NCBI RefSeq assembly: GCF_965216805.1
Contig: NZ_CBDCGN010000002.1
Span: 2,480,001 to 2,544,000 of the forward strand
Direction of reading: 5' to 3'
Length of the DNA: 64,000 nucleotides
Source: Panacagrimonas sp965216805
GTDB lineage: Bacteria > Pseudomonadota > Gammaproteobacteria > Nevskiales > Nevskiaceae
Made by a program: the position numbers and the translations under genes. Positions 18,501 through 26,243 of this stretch are shown here, in pieces. The notes beneath the pieces were generated by a model. That model searched no databases, was not told the DNA's origin, and saw only the letters and a program-made list of their open reading frames with translations. Position 1 is the stretch's first letter, and each line of letters begins with the position of its first letter.

Positions 18501-19021
18501 AGCCACAGGGTGCGTAGCCGGTCCTGAATCTCGGGCTTGCGCAAGTCGGTGAGCCGAATGCGGTGACTGCGCGGATCGGGAAACGGCGTGTAGGTGGCGC
18601 CGCTCTGGCTGAACTCGGCGTACAGCTCGATGACGTGGCCTACGTCCACCACCATCAAGAACGGCGGGCGGCCCTCGCTGGCAGGCAGGGCGCGGGCGTA
18701 GTTTTCGGCCTGGCTGCGGGCGCGCAGCAGGGCGTCGTCGAAGGCTTTGCCGTCGGCCTTCTTGACCTTCTTGGCCTCGCCGATGAAGCAGCCGCGCCGG
18801 TACAGGTCGATAAAGCCCTGCGAGCTGCTGCCGTCGCCATGCCGAAAGGTGACGCGCCGCTCGAACACGTAGGCGTTGTCGCGGGTGTCGTCCTGTGCGG
18901 GGTCGGGCTGGGGCAGGTCCAGCACCGCGCACAGTTCGGTGAGGAAGAGCTGGTAGTTGGCGCGTTCGCTGCCGCCGCTGGGTTGCCAACGGGCAATGAA
19001 GGCTTCGAGGTCCGGAGTCAT
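15563..19021 (-). CDS. Type IIG-like restriction endonuclease / adenine methyltransferase
   Basis: The 1152-residue single-chain protein combines nuclease and N6-adenine methylase parts. A PD-(D/E)XK-like site is visible near the N-terminus as D72...E82-A-K84 (IDLYRRGCFIGEAKK). A helical linker includes KLGAHYTPRAYVERLVLPT. Methylase motif I is VLDPACGSGNF at 392-402 and the catalytic motif IV is NPPY at 557-560. The later part (about 600-950) should be target recognition (RIWPLYSGRDL, then SRLGVGNDSRYTKGSCFETFPFP). The C-terminus looks like a winged helix (GRITPEGERYRAA). It resembles stand-alone MmeI/YeeA-type systems that cut and modify DNA in one protein. No separate specificity, restriction or BREX/DISARM gene lies beside it. 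It sits next to an IS and REP palindromes, consistent with an acquired defence gene. The recognition sequence cannot be predicted. Confidence 0.88.
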   Translation of the reverse strand: MTPDLEAFIARWQPSGGSERANYQLFLTELCAVLDLPQPDPAQDDTRDNAYVFERRVTFRHGDGSSSQGFIDLYRRGCFIGEAKKVKKADGKAFDDALLRARSQAENYARALPASEGRPPFLMVVDVGHVIELYAEFSQSGATYTPFPDPRSHRIRLTDLRKPEIQDRLRTLWLDPLALNPARIAAAVTRKIAGQLAEVARALEADGHPPQAVAGFLTRCLFTFFAEDVGLLPVRSFTELLQTLSDHPEQFVPLVADLWQTMDRGGFSVLLRKELLRFNGKLFKSPDVLPLKRAQIDLLIKAGMADWTQVEPAIIGTLLERALEPRERHKLGAHYTPRAYVERLVLPTVIEPLRDDWQHAQAAALTLAKEGDTKGALKELRSFHQQLCNVRVLDPACGSGNFLYVTLEHLKRLEGEVLNQMEALGQSMSLEAEGLTVDPHQFLGLEINPRAAALAELVLWIGYLQWHFRTRKDATPPLPVLKDFRTIECRDAVLAHDGMDYVTDDAGQPQTRWDGHTFKKHPVTGEDVPDEAARVPIERYANPRKADWPEAEFVVGNPPYLGARTIRLALGDGYLNALRSTYEDVPEHADFVMYWWDIAAEKVRAGNLRQFGLITTNSIRQEFSRKVLIRHMNAKPPVSLAFVIPDHPWVDSSDGAAVRVAMTVASAVESPGRLQTVRRESPGEEGEVNVELVTVKGLITSSLNIGFDVSRLNTLTGNARLSCVGYQLTGTGFVVGEAEARNLDANFCSPQSRIWPLYSGRDLTQKSRGMHAIDVCDLSIPELREKQASIYQWIASRVKPERDQNPRASVRDRWWIYGEARNTFRPALAGCDRAIATSLTAKFRTFQFVESRAICDSTTVMFALDSAEHLGTMSSRAHVLWSLEAGSRLGVGNDSRYTKGSCFETFPFPDLTPEQSTRIGGLAEAIDAHRKRQQAAHPDLTLTGCYNVLEALRQQRPLTTKEKIIHEQGLVSVLASLHDDLDREVLAAYGWDDLAPDLVGKPGGTTPFAEPDAAQARAQAELLNRLVALNAERATEEARGHIRWLRPDFQNPRGHAATQVEADVGVADDDDAVAAPAVAGGVSRRQPWPAELPAQVRAVADLLRGQPGALDLDGVAAHFSGRGGWKKRLPQILETLAALGRITPEGERYRAA

Positions 19022-19151
19022 GCCGAATTATCGACATAGATGCCAGGCCGCGTGAGCCAGGCAAGCGACGCGGCCGGGCCAGGGCGCGACGAGTCCCCTA
19101 AGATGTCGCGCTCACAGCGGGTGCCGCCGGGGACCGCGTGACCAGGGATGC

Positions 19152-20513
19152 ATGACAGCAACGCATGACGCGAGTCGCATGAACAGGGAACACTGGGGTA
19201 GCCGATTCGGCTTCATCATGGCGGCCGCCGGCTCGGCTATCGGGCTGGGCAACGTATGGCGCTTTCCCTATGTGGCAGGCGAAAACGGCGGCGGCGCCTT
19301 CCTGTTGATCTATCTGGCGATCATCGCGGTGTTCGGCTTTTCGCTGGCGATGACCGAAATTGCGCTGGGACGTGCCACCCAGCGCAACCCGGTGGGCGCG
19401 TTCCGTCAACTGGGCGGCCGCCTGTGGACCCCCGCGGGCTATCTGGGTGTCATCGCCGGATTCGTGATCCTGTCGTTCTACTGCGTGGTGGCAGGGTGGA
19501 CGCTGGCCTACATCGGCTTCATGGCGCGCGGTCTGCTGGGCAGCACCGATCCCGCGGTGCTTGGACAAAGCTTCGAAGCGTTCATCGGCGATCCCTGGAT
19601 ACCGCTGTACTACGCCGCGGGCTTCATGGCCCTGGTGGTGCTGGTGGTGTCCAGCGGCGTCGGTCGAGGCATTGAGCGCGCCAACAAGTGGCTGATGCCG
19701 GCGCTGTTCCTGCTGCTGCTGATCCTGCTGATTCGCGCGGTGACCCTGCCGGGCGCTGGCGAAGGTCTTCGTTTTCTGCTGATGCCGGATTTCTCCAAGG
19801 TCAGCGGCGCCACCTTCGGTGCTGCGCTGGCGCAGGCGTTCTTTTCGCTGAGCCTGGGCATGGGCTGCCTGCTGACCTACGGCTCCTACCTGTCGCGCAG
19901 CACGCGCATTCCCACCACCACCGCCACCGTGGTCGGCCTGGACCTCCTGGCTTCCCTCATGGCCGGCATGATCGTGCTGCCGGTGGTGTTCTCGTTCGGC
20001 TTCGACCCGAGCAGCGGGCCGGGGCTGACGTTCGTCACCTTGCCGGCGATCTTCGCCTCCATGCCCGGCGGCGCGATTTTCGGCGTGATGTTCTTCCTGC
20101 TGCTCGCCATCGCGGCGCTGACCTCGGCCATCTCCATCCTGGAACCTGCGGTGGCCTACTTCGTCGACGAGTACGGCTACACGCGCCGACGCACGGTGTC
20201 GATCTGTGCACTGGTGTGCCTGGCGCTGGCAGTGCCGTCATCGCTGTCGTTCGGCCACTGGTCGGGCCTGAAAATTCTGGATCGCTCCTTCTTCGATCTG
20301 ATGGACTACACCGCGACCAACCTGATGCTGCCGCTGGGTGCGCTGCTCACCTCCCTGTTCGTCGGCTGGCGCTGGGCTGCCGGCGCGCGTCGCGAAATCT
20401 TCGAAGGCACCGGCATTGCCGGTATCTGGATTTCGGTCTGGCTGCTGGTGCTGCGCTTCGTTGCGCCGGCGGGGCTGGTGTGGATATTCCTGGCGTCTTC
20501 GGGCCTTCTGTAA
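19152..20513 (+). CDS. Sodium-dependent transporter, NSS (SNF) family
   Basis: The 453-residue inner-membrane protein carries the neurotransmitter:sodium symporter signature WGSRFGFIMAAAGSAIGLGNVWRFPY in its first helix, which lines the sodium and substrate sites of LeuT. About 11-12 hydrophobic segments follow, with ALAQAFFSLSLGMGCLLTYGSY in the sixth-to-seventh region. Bacterial members take up amino acids. An in-frame internal ATG ten codons in (MNREHWG) is an alternative start. It is followed by an unrelated cation:amino-acid symporter gene. The substrate is unknown. Confidence 0.92.
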   Translation: MTATHDASRMNREHWGSRFGFIMAAAGSAIGLGNVWRFPYVAGENGGGAFLLIYLAIIAVFGFSLAMTEIALGRATQRNPVGAFRQLGGRLWTPAGYLGVIAGFVILSFYCVVAGWTLAYIGFMARGLLGSTDPAVLGQSFEAFIGDPWIPLYYAAGFMALVVLVVSSGVGRGIERANKWLMPALFLLLLILLIRAVTLPGAGEGLRFLLMPDFSKVSGATFGAALAQAFFSLSLGMGCLLTYGSYLSRSTRIPTTTATVVGLDLLASLMAGMIVLPVVFSFGFDPSSGPGLTFVTLPAIFASMPGGAIFGVMFFLLLAIAALTSAISILEPAVAYFVDEYGYTRRRTVSICALVCLALAVPSSLSFGHWSGLKILDRSFFDLMDYTATNLMLPLGALLTSLFVGWRWAAGARREIFEGTGIAGIWISVWLLVLRFVAPAGLVWIFLASSGLL

Positions 20514-20575
20514 AACCTCGCGCAAACCTTCGCAGATAATCGCTTGCGAACCTTACTCTCCGGGAGTCTCCACTC

Positions 20576-22258
20576 TTGACCTCGTTCTTCGCCCTGCTTG
20601 ATGCCATCAATCGCGTGATGCTGTCGGTGCCGGTGTTGCTGACCCTGCTCGGCACGGGTGTGCTGTTCACGGTCTGGAGCGGCTTTTCACAGTATCGATC
20701 GCTGACGCACGGCACCGCCCTGCTGACCGGACGCGGCATCCGCACCCAGAACGGCAAAGGTGCCATCACCCATTTTCAGGCGCTGTCCGCGGCGCTGTCC
20801 GGCACCGTCGGCCTGGGCAACATCGCCGGCGTCGCCATTGCGGTGGAGTTTGGCGGACCGGGTGCGGTGTTCTGGATGTGGGTGGTGGGCCTGGTGGGCA
20901 TGGCCATCAAGAGCGCCGAGGTCACCCTGTCCATGCTGTACCGCGATCTTTCCAACCCGGACGACCCGCATGGCGGCACGATGTACGTGTGTCGCAACGG
21001 ACTGGCAAAACTGGGCCCGGGCTGGGCGCGCGTCGGCAAGATCGCCGGCGGCCTTTTCTGCCTTTCGGTGATGCTGTTCGCCATCACCGGCGGCAACATG
21101 TTCCAGGCCTGGAGCGTCGCCGACACCACCCAGGCGTATTTCGGCGTGCCGACCTGGATCACCGGGCTGATCCTGGCGGTCTTGGTGGCGCTGGTGATCC
21201 TGGGCGGGGTGCGACGCCTGGGCGCCACTGCCGAAAAGCTGGTACCGGTGATGTGCCTGATCTACGTCGTCGGTGGCCTGTACGTGTTGTCGGTGAATGC
21301 ACAGCAGTTGCCCGACATCTTCCGCCTGATCTTCCGCAGCGCCTTTGCGCCGGCCGAGGCGATGGGTGCGTTCACCGGTGCGAGCCTCGGCATGGCCTTC
21401 ATCTTCGGGATGAAGCGCGCGCTGTTCTCGTCGGAAGCCGGCCTGGGCACCGCGCCGATCGCGCACTCGGCGGTGAAGACGCCGGAGCCGGTGACCGAGG
21501 GCGTGGTGGCAGGCCTGGAGCCCTTCATCGACACCTTGGTGGTGTGCACGGTCACCGCTCTGGTGATCCTGTCGGCGGGAGTGTGGAACCGCGGACCGGC
21601 GGCGATCTGGACCAATCCGCCCGTCATCGTGCAGGCCGACGGCGGCGGCTGGGCGCTGTCCAACAACGAACTGCCCACTCGGTCGGACTCGACTTTCAGG
21701 CCCGGCGACCAGGTCTTTGCGATGGTCGAGATCGACGGCGCGCGGCAGCGCCTGTATGGCAACGTGGCGGTGCTGGAAGACGGCTTCGGCATCCGCTGGC
21801 AGCCGCTGGCCAGCGTGTCCACCCCGGTGCTGGTGGAGCCCGGTGTGTTCATGGATTACCGCGGTTCAACTCTGGCTGCCAAGTCCTTCGACACCGCCCA
21901 TCCCAGTCTGGGCAAGTGGATGGTGACCGCGGCAGTTTGGCTGTTCGGCCTGTCCACCTTGATCACCTACGGCTATTACGGTGAACAGGGGGTGCGCTAT
22001 TTCGGCGGCAGCGACCGCGGGGTGAGGGTCTATCGGCTGTTGTGGTGCGTGCTGGTGGTGGTGACCTGTCTGGGCTTCATCAAGACCGCCGCGCAGGTCG
22101 ATGCGCTGTCGACCGTGGCGCTGGGCTTCATGCTGTCTGTCAACCTGCCGGTGATGCTGATCCTTGGCTCACGCGCCATGGGGGCCTGGCACGATTACTT
22201 CCGCCGTCTGCGGCGCGGAGAGATTGAGCGCGCCCACCCGAAACCCTCGAAGTCCTGA
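20576..22258 (+). CDS. Alanine/glycine:cation symporter (AGCS) with a large internal insert
   Basis: The 560-residue protein is a sodium or proton-coupled amino-acid symporter: TVWSGFSQYRSL, ALSAALSGTVGLGNIAGVAIA, GPGAVFWMWVVGLVGMAIKSAE and AMGAFTGASLGMAFIFGMKRALFSSEAGLGTAP are the family motifs. Between AGVWN and the last helices there is an extra hydrophilic stretch of roughly 100 residues (about 345-440), which lengthens the protein beyond the usual 450-500. The start is a TTG at 20576, supported by GGGAG at 20562-20566 with proper spacing. The stop codon touches the hemH start. Confidence 0.9.
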   Translation: MTSFFALLDAINRVMLSVPVLLTLLGTGVLFTVWSGFSQYRSLTHGTALLTGRGIRTQNGKGAITHFQALSAALSGTVGLGNIAGVAIAVEFGGPGAVFWMWVVGLVGMAIKSAEVTLSMLYRDLSNPDDPHGGTMYVCRNGLAKLGPGWARVGKIAGGLFCLSVMLFAITGGNMFQAWSVADTTQAYFGVPTWITGLILAVLVALVILGGVRRLGATAEKLVPVMCLIYVVGGLYVLSVNAQQLPDIFRLIFRSAFAPAEAMGAFTGASLGMAFIFGMKRALFSSEAGLGTAPIAHSAVKTPEPVTEGVVAGLEPFIDTLVVCTVTALVILSAGVWNRGPAAIWTNPPVIVQADGGGWALSNNELPTRSDSTFRPGDQVFAMVEIDGARQRLYGNVAVLEDGFGIRWQPLASVSTPVLVEPGVFMDYRGSTLAAKSFDTAHPSLGKWMVTAAVWLFGLSTLITYGYYGEQGVRYFGGSDRGVRVYRLLWCVLVVVTCLGFIKTAAQVDALSTVALGFMLSVNLPVMLILGSRAMGAWHDYFRRLRRGEIERAHPKPSKS

Positions 22259-23392
22259 ATGCATAGCCAAGACAACAGCGGCACGCGCGCCCACGCCGAC
22301 CCTGACCGTTGCGGCGTCCTGCTGGTCAACCTGGGGACGCCGACGGCGCCGACGTCGGCCGCTATCCGCGTCTATCTGAAACAGTTCCTGTCCGATCCGC
22401 GCGTGGTCGACCTGCCACGCGCCTTGTGGCTGCCGGTGCTGCACGGATTCATCCTGCCGTTTCGTCCGCGCCGGCTGGTGCATGCCTACGCCAAGGTGTG
22501 GACCCAGCGCGGCTCGCCGTTGCTGGCGATCTCGCGCGATCAGCACGCCGGCCTGCAGGCGCGCCTGGGAGACACCGCTACGGTGGCGCTGGCGATGACC
22601 TACGGCGAGCCTTCGATCGCTTCGGCACTGGACGAACTGACCCAAGCGGGCGTGCGCCGACTGCTGGTGCTGCCGCTGTATCCGCAGTACTCGGCAACGA
22701 CCACTGCCGCGGTGTTCGACGCGCTGTACCGCCAACTGCAGCAACGGCGTTGGCCGCCGGAGATTCGCACGATCAACAGCTACCATGACCGCGACGATTA
22801 CATCGGCGCCCTCGCAGCCAGTCTGCAGCGGCATTGGGCGCAGCAGGGTCGCGGCGAGCATCTTCTGATCTCCTTTCACTCGATTCCGCTGCGGTATCTG
22901 CACGCTGGCGACCCCTACTTCTGCCACTGCCACAAGACCGCACGCCTGCTGGCCGAACACCTGGGCCTGAACGCAGACCAGTATTCGGTGAGCTTCCAGT
23001 CGCGTCTGGGCAAACAGCCGTGGCTGCAGCCCTACACCGACATCGTGATTCCACAGTTGGCGGCGCGCGGCTGCCGGACGCTGGATGTGATCTGCCCCGG
23101 CTTTGCCGCCGACTGCCTCGAAACCCTGGAAGAAGTGGCCATCCGCTACCGCGAAGACTTCCTGCAGGCCGGCGGCAGCGACTTGCGCTACGTGCCCGCC
23201 CTCAACGACGACGATGCCCACCTGGATCTGCTGGCCGCAATGTGCCGGCAGCACCTGCAGGGCTGGCCGGAGGTCGCGGATGCCGCGGCGACGGCGCAGC
23301 AGGCCGCCGTGCGGGCGCAACGTGCGGCGGAAATCAGACCCAGCCTCGACCAGCCCGGCCTGGGTGCTCGCGAATCTTCGCCCTCTGCGTAA
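22259..23392 (+). CDS. hemH: Ferrochelatase
   Basis: HemH inserts ferrous iron into protoporphyrin IX, the last step of heme synthesis. The 377-residue protein has VLLVNLGTPTAPT, LPLYPQYSATTTAAVFD, the catalytic histidine H207 in SFHSIPLRYL, and CPGFAADCLETLEEV with the acidic residues opposite it. The C-terminal tail after about 345 is alanine-rich and probably disordered. The ATG at 22259 follows the symporter stop directly, so translation may be coupled. The paired cysteines in FCHCHKTA resemble those in bacterial iron-sulfur ferrochelatases, but cluster binding was not judged further. Confidence 0.95.
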   Translation: MHSQDNSGTRAHADPDRCGVLLVNLGTPTAPTSAAIRVYLKQFLSDPRVVDLPRALWLPVLHGFILPFRPRRLVHAYAKVWTQRGSPLLAISRDQHAGLQARLGDTATVALAMTYGEPSIASALDELTQAGVRRLLVLPLYPQYSATTTAAVFDALYRQLQQRRWPPEIRTINSYHDRDDYIGALAASLQRHWAQQGRGEHLLISFHSIPLRYLHAGDPYFCHCHKTARLLAEHLGLNADQYSVSFQSRLGKQPWLQPYTDIVIPQLAARGCRTLDVICPGFAADCLETLEEVAIRYREDFLQAGGSDLRYVPALNDDDAHLDLLAAMCRQHLQGWPEVADAAATAQQAAVRAQRAAEIRPSLDQPGLGARESSPSA

Positions 23393-23425
23393 CCGATATC
23401 GGCGTGGGTTGAGCGCGGCGCTCGA

Positions 23426-24850
23426 TCAGGGCAAGCGCAGACCCAGTTCCGCGCGCCTTCCGGATACGCCGGCACCGGCCCGCGCTTCGACGCGATCGTC
23501 GGGGATACCCAGCGACACCAGATAGGCGCGGACACTGGCGGCACGGCTGTCGGCCAGCCGCACCGCCGGCGCGCCGGTCTCCGCACGATCGACATAGCCG
23601 CGCACCCGCAGACCGGATGCCGGTATCTGGTTCAAGGTGTCGAGCTGCGATTCCAGGTAGCGATCGATCGCCGCCACCGCCGCCGGTCCGATCTGCGAGC
23701 TGTAGGGCGCGAAGGCGACGGCCACCGATCGCGGCGCGGCTACCGCCAGAGGCGCGGCCGGAACCGCCGGGGCCGCCGCCACAATCTGCACCGGACCGTG
23801 GACCAGCCGCAGTTCCACCCGGCTGTTGCGCGACATCTCGGCGCCGCCGAAGCGCGGTTCGCCAACGCCGGCAACGCGCATGCGGATGCGGTGCGCTGGA
23901 ATGCCGGCGTCGACCAGCAGACGGCGCACGGCCTCGGCGCGCTGCAAGGCCATGCGCGGCGCCTCCAGACCGTCGGTCCTGATGTCGCCGTGCCCGGACA
24001 GGGCCAGCTGCAGCAGCGCATCGCCTTCCAGCTGCGGCCGCCAGTCGTCCGCCAAGGTCGCGATCTGGCGCGCTGCGCGTCGGTTCGGCTCGGTGGCGGC
24101 GGGATCGAAGGCGATCAGTTCCAGGCGATCGAGGGATGCGACCTCAGGCGTCGCCGGCGCATCGTCGTCCTCCACGTCCGGAGCGGCATCGAGTTCGGCC
24201 TGCGGCTCTGCCAGCGGCGGCGCCGGCTCGCGCGCGGCGAGCTCGGCCGGTGGCGGCAATGCGCGCGGCGCCCGCGGTGCCGGATCGGCGACTGCGCTCA
24301 CCCGCATGCTCGGATTGACCGCAAGGGGCGCCGCCGGTGGGGACGGAAATTCCGGCATCACCGGCCGCTGCGAGCCGCTGGCGCGCGCGCCGGGCGGGGC
24401 CACCGGAATCGCTGTCGTGGCCTGCCGGCGACCGGCCGGATGCGGCGGAATCTGCCGTGCCGTCTGGCCGGGCGCGCAGCCCTGTACGTCCACAAATGCG
24501 CCGATCGGCGAGCCCGGACAACGATCCAGGCCTTCGGCAATGCCGTCGATGTCGCTGTCCAGCGCGCAGCCCTGACCGTCGACCCAGGCCCCCGGCGGCG
24601 ACAGCGGACAGGTGTCGACCAGGTCAAGCACGCCGTCGGCATCCTCGTCGCCAAAAACCGGGCAGCCATTGCTGCCGACGCTACCGCCCGGCGGCGTCCC
24701 CGGACAGAAGTCGCGGCTGTCGGTGACGCCGTCCAGATCGTGGTCGGCGATCACCGGGGTCTGCGCGGACACCGGCTGGGTCAGCACCAGCGCGGGCAAC
24801 AGCAACGCGAGGCGGGCCGCGAACGGCGCGGGGTTCGGTGTCGAGCGCAT
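23426..24850 (-). CDS. OmpA-family protein with thrombospondin-3 repeats and two OmpA-like domains
   Basis: The 474-residue protein starts with a signal peptide (AARLALLLPALVLTQPVSA). Three calcium-binding-type repeats follow, recognisable by DHDLDGVTDSRDFCPGTPPGG, DEDADGVLDLVDTCPLSPPGA and DSDIDGIAEGLDRCPGSP. A proline/alanine-rich linker spans about 130-235. A first OmpA-like fold (FDPAATEPN...GHGDIRTDG...MSRNSRVEL) and a second, weaker one (FAPYSSQIGPA...GYVDRAETG...VSGRRAEL) complete it. The peptidoglycan-contact residues are partly changed in the second copy. It is probably periplasmic or outer-membrane associated, tying the envelope to peptidoglycan. The start at 24850 was preferred because the signal peptide begins there. 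It lies downstream of another OmpA gene but behind a terminator. Confidence 0.82.
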   Translation of the reverse strand: MRSTPNPAPFAARLALLLPALVLTQPVSAQTPVIADHDLDGVTDSRDFCPGTPPGGSVGSNGCPVFGDEDADGVLDLVDTCPLSPPGAWVDGQGCALDSDIDGIAEGLDRCPGSPIGAFVDVQGCAPGQTARQIPPHPAGRRQATTAIPVAPPGARASGSQRPVMPEFPSPPAAPLAVNPSMRVSAVADPAPRAPRALPPPAELAAREPAPPLAEPQAELDAAPDVEDDDAPATPEVASLDRLELIAFDPAATEPNRRAARQIATLADDWRPQLEGDALLQLALSGHGDIRTDGLEAPRMALQRAEAVRRLLVDAGIPAHRIRMRVAGVGEPRFGGAEMSRNSRVELRLVHGPVQIVAAAPAVPAAPLAVAAPRSVAVAFAPYSSQIGPAAVAAIDRYLESQLDTLNQIPASGLRVRGYVDRAETGAPAVRLADSRAASVRAYLVSLGIPDDRVEARAGAGVSGRRAELGLRLP

Positions 24851-24910
24851 TGGGGAACGCCATCCGCAGAGATCGGGATCAGGCCGGAGTCTGCGCAATG
24901 CAGCCACAAC

Positions 24911-24939
24911 AAAAAAGCCCCGTTGTGTGACAACGGGGC
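24911..24939 (-). terminator. Rho-independent terminator after the OmpA gene
   Basis: On the minus strand a perfect 10-bp stem (GCCCCGTTGT / ACAACGGGGC, 24930-24939 with 24917-24926) closes a 3-base loop and is followed by six U (24911-24916). It ends transcription of the OmpA gene at 24962-26083 and separates it from the tandem OmpA-like gene. Confidence 0.93.
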
Positions 24940-24961
24940 CCTTCGCTTACCCGCGCGACAT

Positions 24962-26083
24962 CTATTCGTCGCGGGTACGCACCTCGGCGCGACGGTTGAG
25001 CGCACGACCTTCGTCGGTGTCGTTGGTGGCCTTGGGCCGCGCCTCGCCGTAGGACTGCGTGGAAATGCGCGCGCCGTCGACGCCCTTGCGCTGCAGATAC
25101 TCGCGCACGATGTTGGCGCGCCGCTCACCCAGGGCCTGGTTGTAGCCGTCGGTGCCGACCGCATCGGTATGGCCGTGGATGTCCACCTTGAGTTCCGGGT
25201 AGGTCTTGGCCAGGTCGTTGATGACCGTCGCGGCATTGTCCAGCAAGGTCTTGGCGTAGTCGGTCAGGCGCGACTGATCGAAGGCGAAATGCACGTCCTC
25301 GAAGCGCTGGTTGGCTTCGCTCTTGTCCGCCGCGGTTTCAACCGGGCAGCCCTTTTCGTCCACCATGGTACCGCTGGGGGTTTCGGGGCAGGCGTCGATT
25401 TCGTCGCAGACGCCGTCGGCGTCGCCGTCCGCGCAGGCCGCCGCCGGCACCGGTTCAGCTGCAGCCGCAACGACGGGCTCGGCACGCTTGCCCAGCGGCA
25501 CCACCAGGCCGATCTTCAGCACCGCTTCGCCGAGGTCGTCCAGTCCGTTCCGATTGAACTGGTCGGAGTCGATAAAGATGTGGCGGTAGCGCAGATCGCC
25601 GCGCAGCGCCAGGTCGGTACCCGAGACGTTGAAGTACTTCATGAATCCAAGGCCCACGTCGGCCATCGGATCGGTCGACGATTCGCCGCCCTTGATCTTG
25701 GTCCGCACCACGCCGCCCCCCACGCCGAAGTAGGGCGAGAACCCGGGGTTGCGACCGTAGAAGAACAGGCCGTCCAGCTTGGCGCCGAGGTCGCGCATCG
25801 ACGGGCCGCCCGCCGAACCATGATCGAACTCGTGAGCGAACATCGACACTTCTATCCCCAGCCGTTCGCTCACCGGCGCACCAAAGCCGAGCTGCAGACC
25901 ATTGCCGTCCTCCAGCGCATCGGACCCTCCCCCGACGATGGCGTCGCGGTCGTCCTGCTCGAACACATGGCTGAACATGCCGGACAGGTAGGGCCGTAAT
26001 TCCATCGGGCCTTCCTGGGCAAACACCGCCGGGCCGAACGCAAGTGCCGCGATCGCCAGCGCAACTCCCGTTTGCGATTTCAT
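24962..26083 (-). CDS. OmpA-family outer membrane protein
   Basis: The 373-residue protein has a signal peptide ending in AVFA-QEG, then an N-terminal beta-barrel-like region (about 25-200, with PYFGVGGGVVRTKIKGG and LRGDLRYRHIF), a single calcium-type repeat (DGDADGVCDEIDACPETPSG) and a C-terminal OmpA/Pal domain. That domain shows HFAFDQSRLTDYAK, IHGHTDAVGTDGYNQALGERRA, SYGEARP and ALNRRAEV, so both the aspartate and arginine that bind diaminopimelate are present. It anchors the outer membrane to peptidoglycan. It has its own terminator and is divergent from sohB. Confidence 0.92.
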   Translation of the reverse strand: MKSQTGVALAIAALAFGPAVFAQEGPMELRPYLSGMFSHVFEQDDRDAIVGGGSDALEDGNGLQLGFGAPVSERLGIEVSMFAHEFDHGSAGGPSMRDLGAKLDGLFFYGRNPGFSPYFGVGGGVVRTKIKGGESSTDPMADVGLGFMKYFNVSGTDLALRGDLRYRHIFIDSDQFNRNGLDDLGEAVLKIGLVVPLGKRAEPVVAAAAEPVPAAACADGDADGVCDEIDACPETPSGTMVDEKGCPVETAADKSEANQRFEDVHFAFDQSRLTDYAKTLLDNAATVINDLAKTYPELKVDIHGHTDAVGTDGYNQALGERRANIVREYLQRKGVDGARISTQSYGEARPKATNDTDEGRALNRRAEVRTRDE

Positions 26084-26243
26084 TCAGAACTCTCCCAAAA
26101 CGTCCGCTTGGACCGACTTATAAGCCTGCATTGTAGACAGCGATGCGGCTCAGGCCATAATCGACCGTTGCGACACCCCGAATCCGGTTTACTTGAGCCG
26201 CCCCATCCCGTCGGTGGAGGCGGCACGCGGAGAACTCATCGTT

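Noticed and set aside
23798..25999. 733-codon plus-strand frame across the two OmpA genes
   Set aside because: It crosses the perfect terminator at 24911-24939 and lies antisense to two exported proteins with clear signal peptides.
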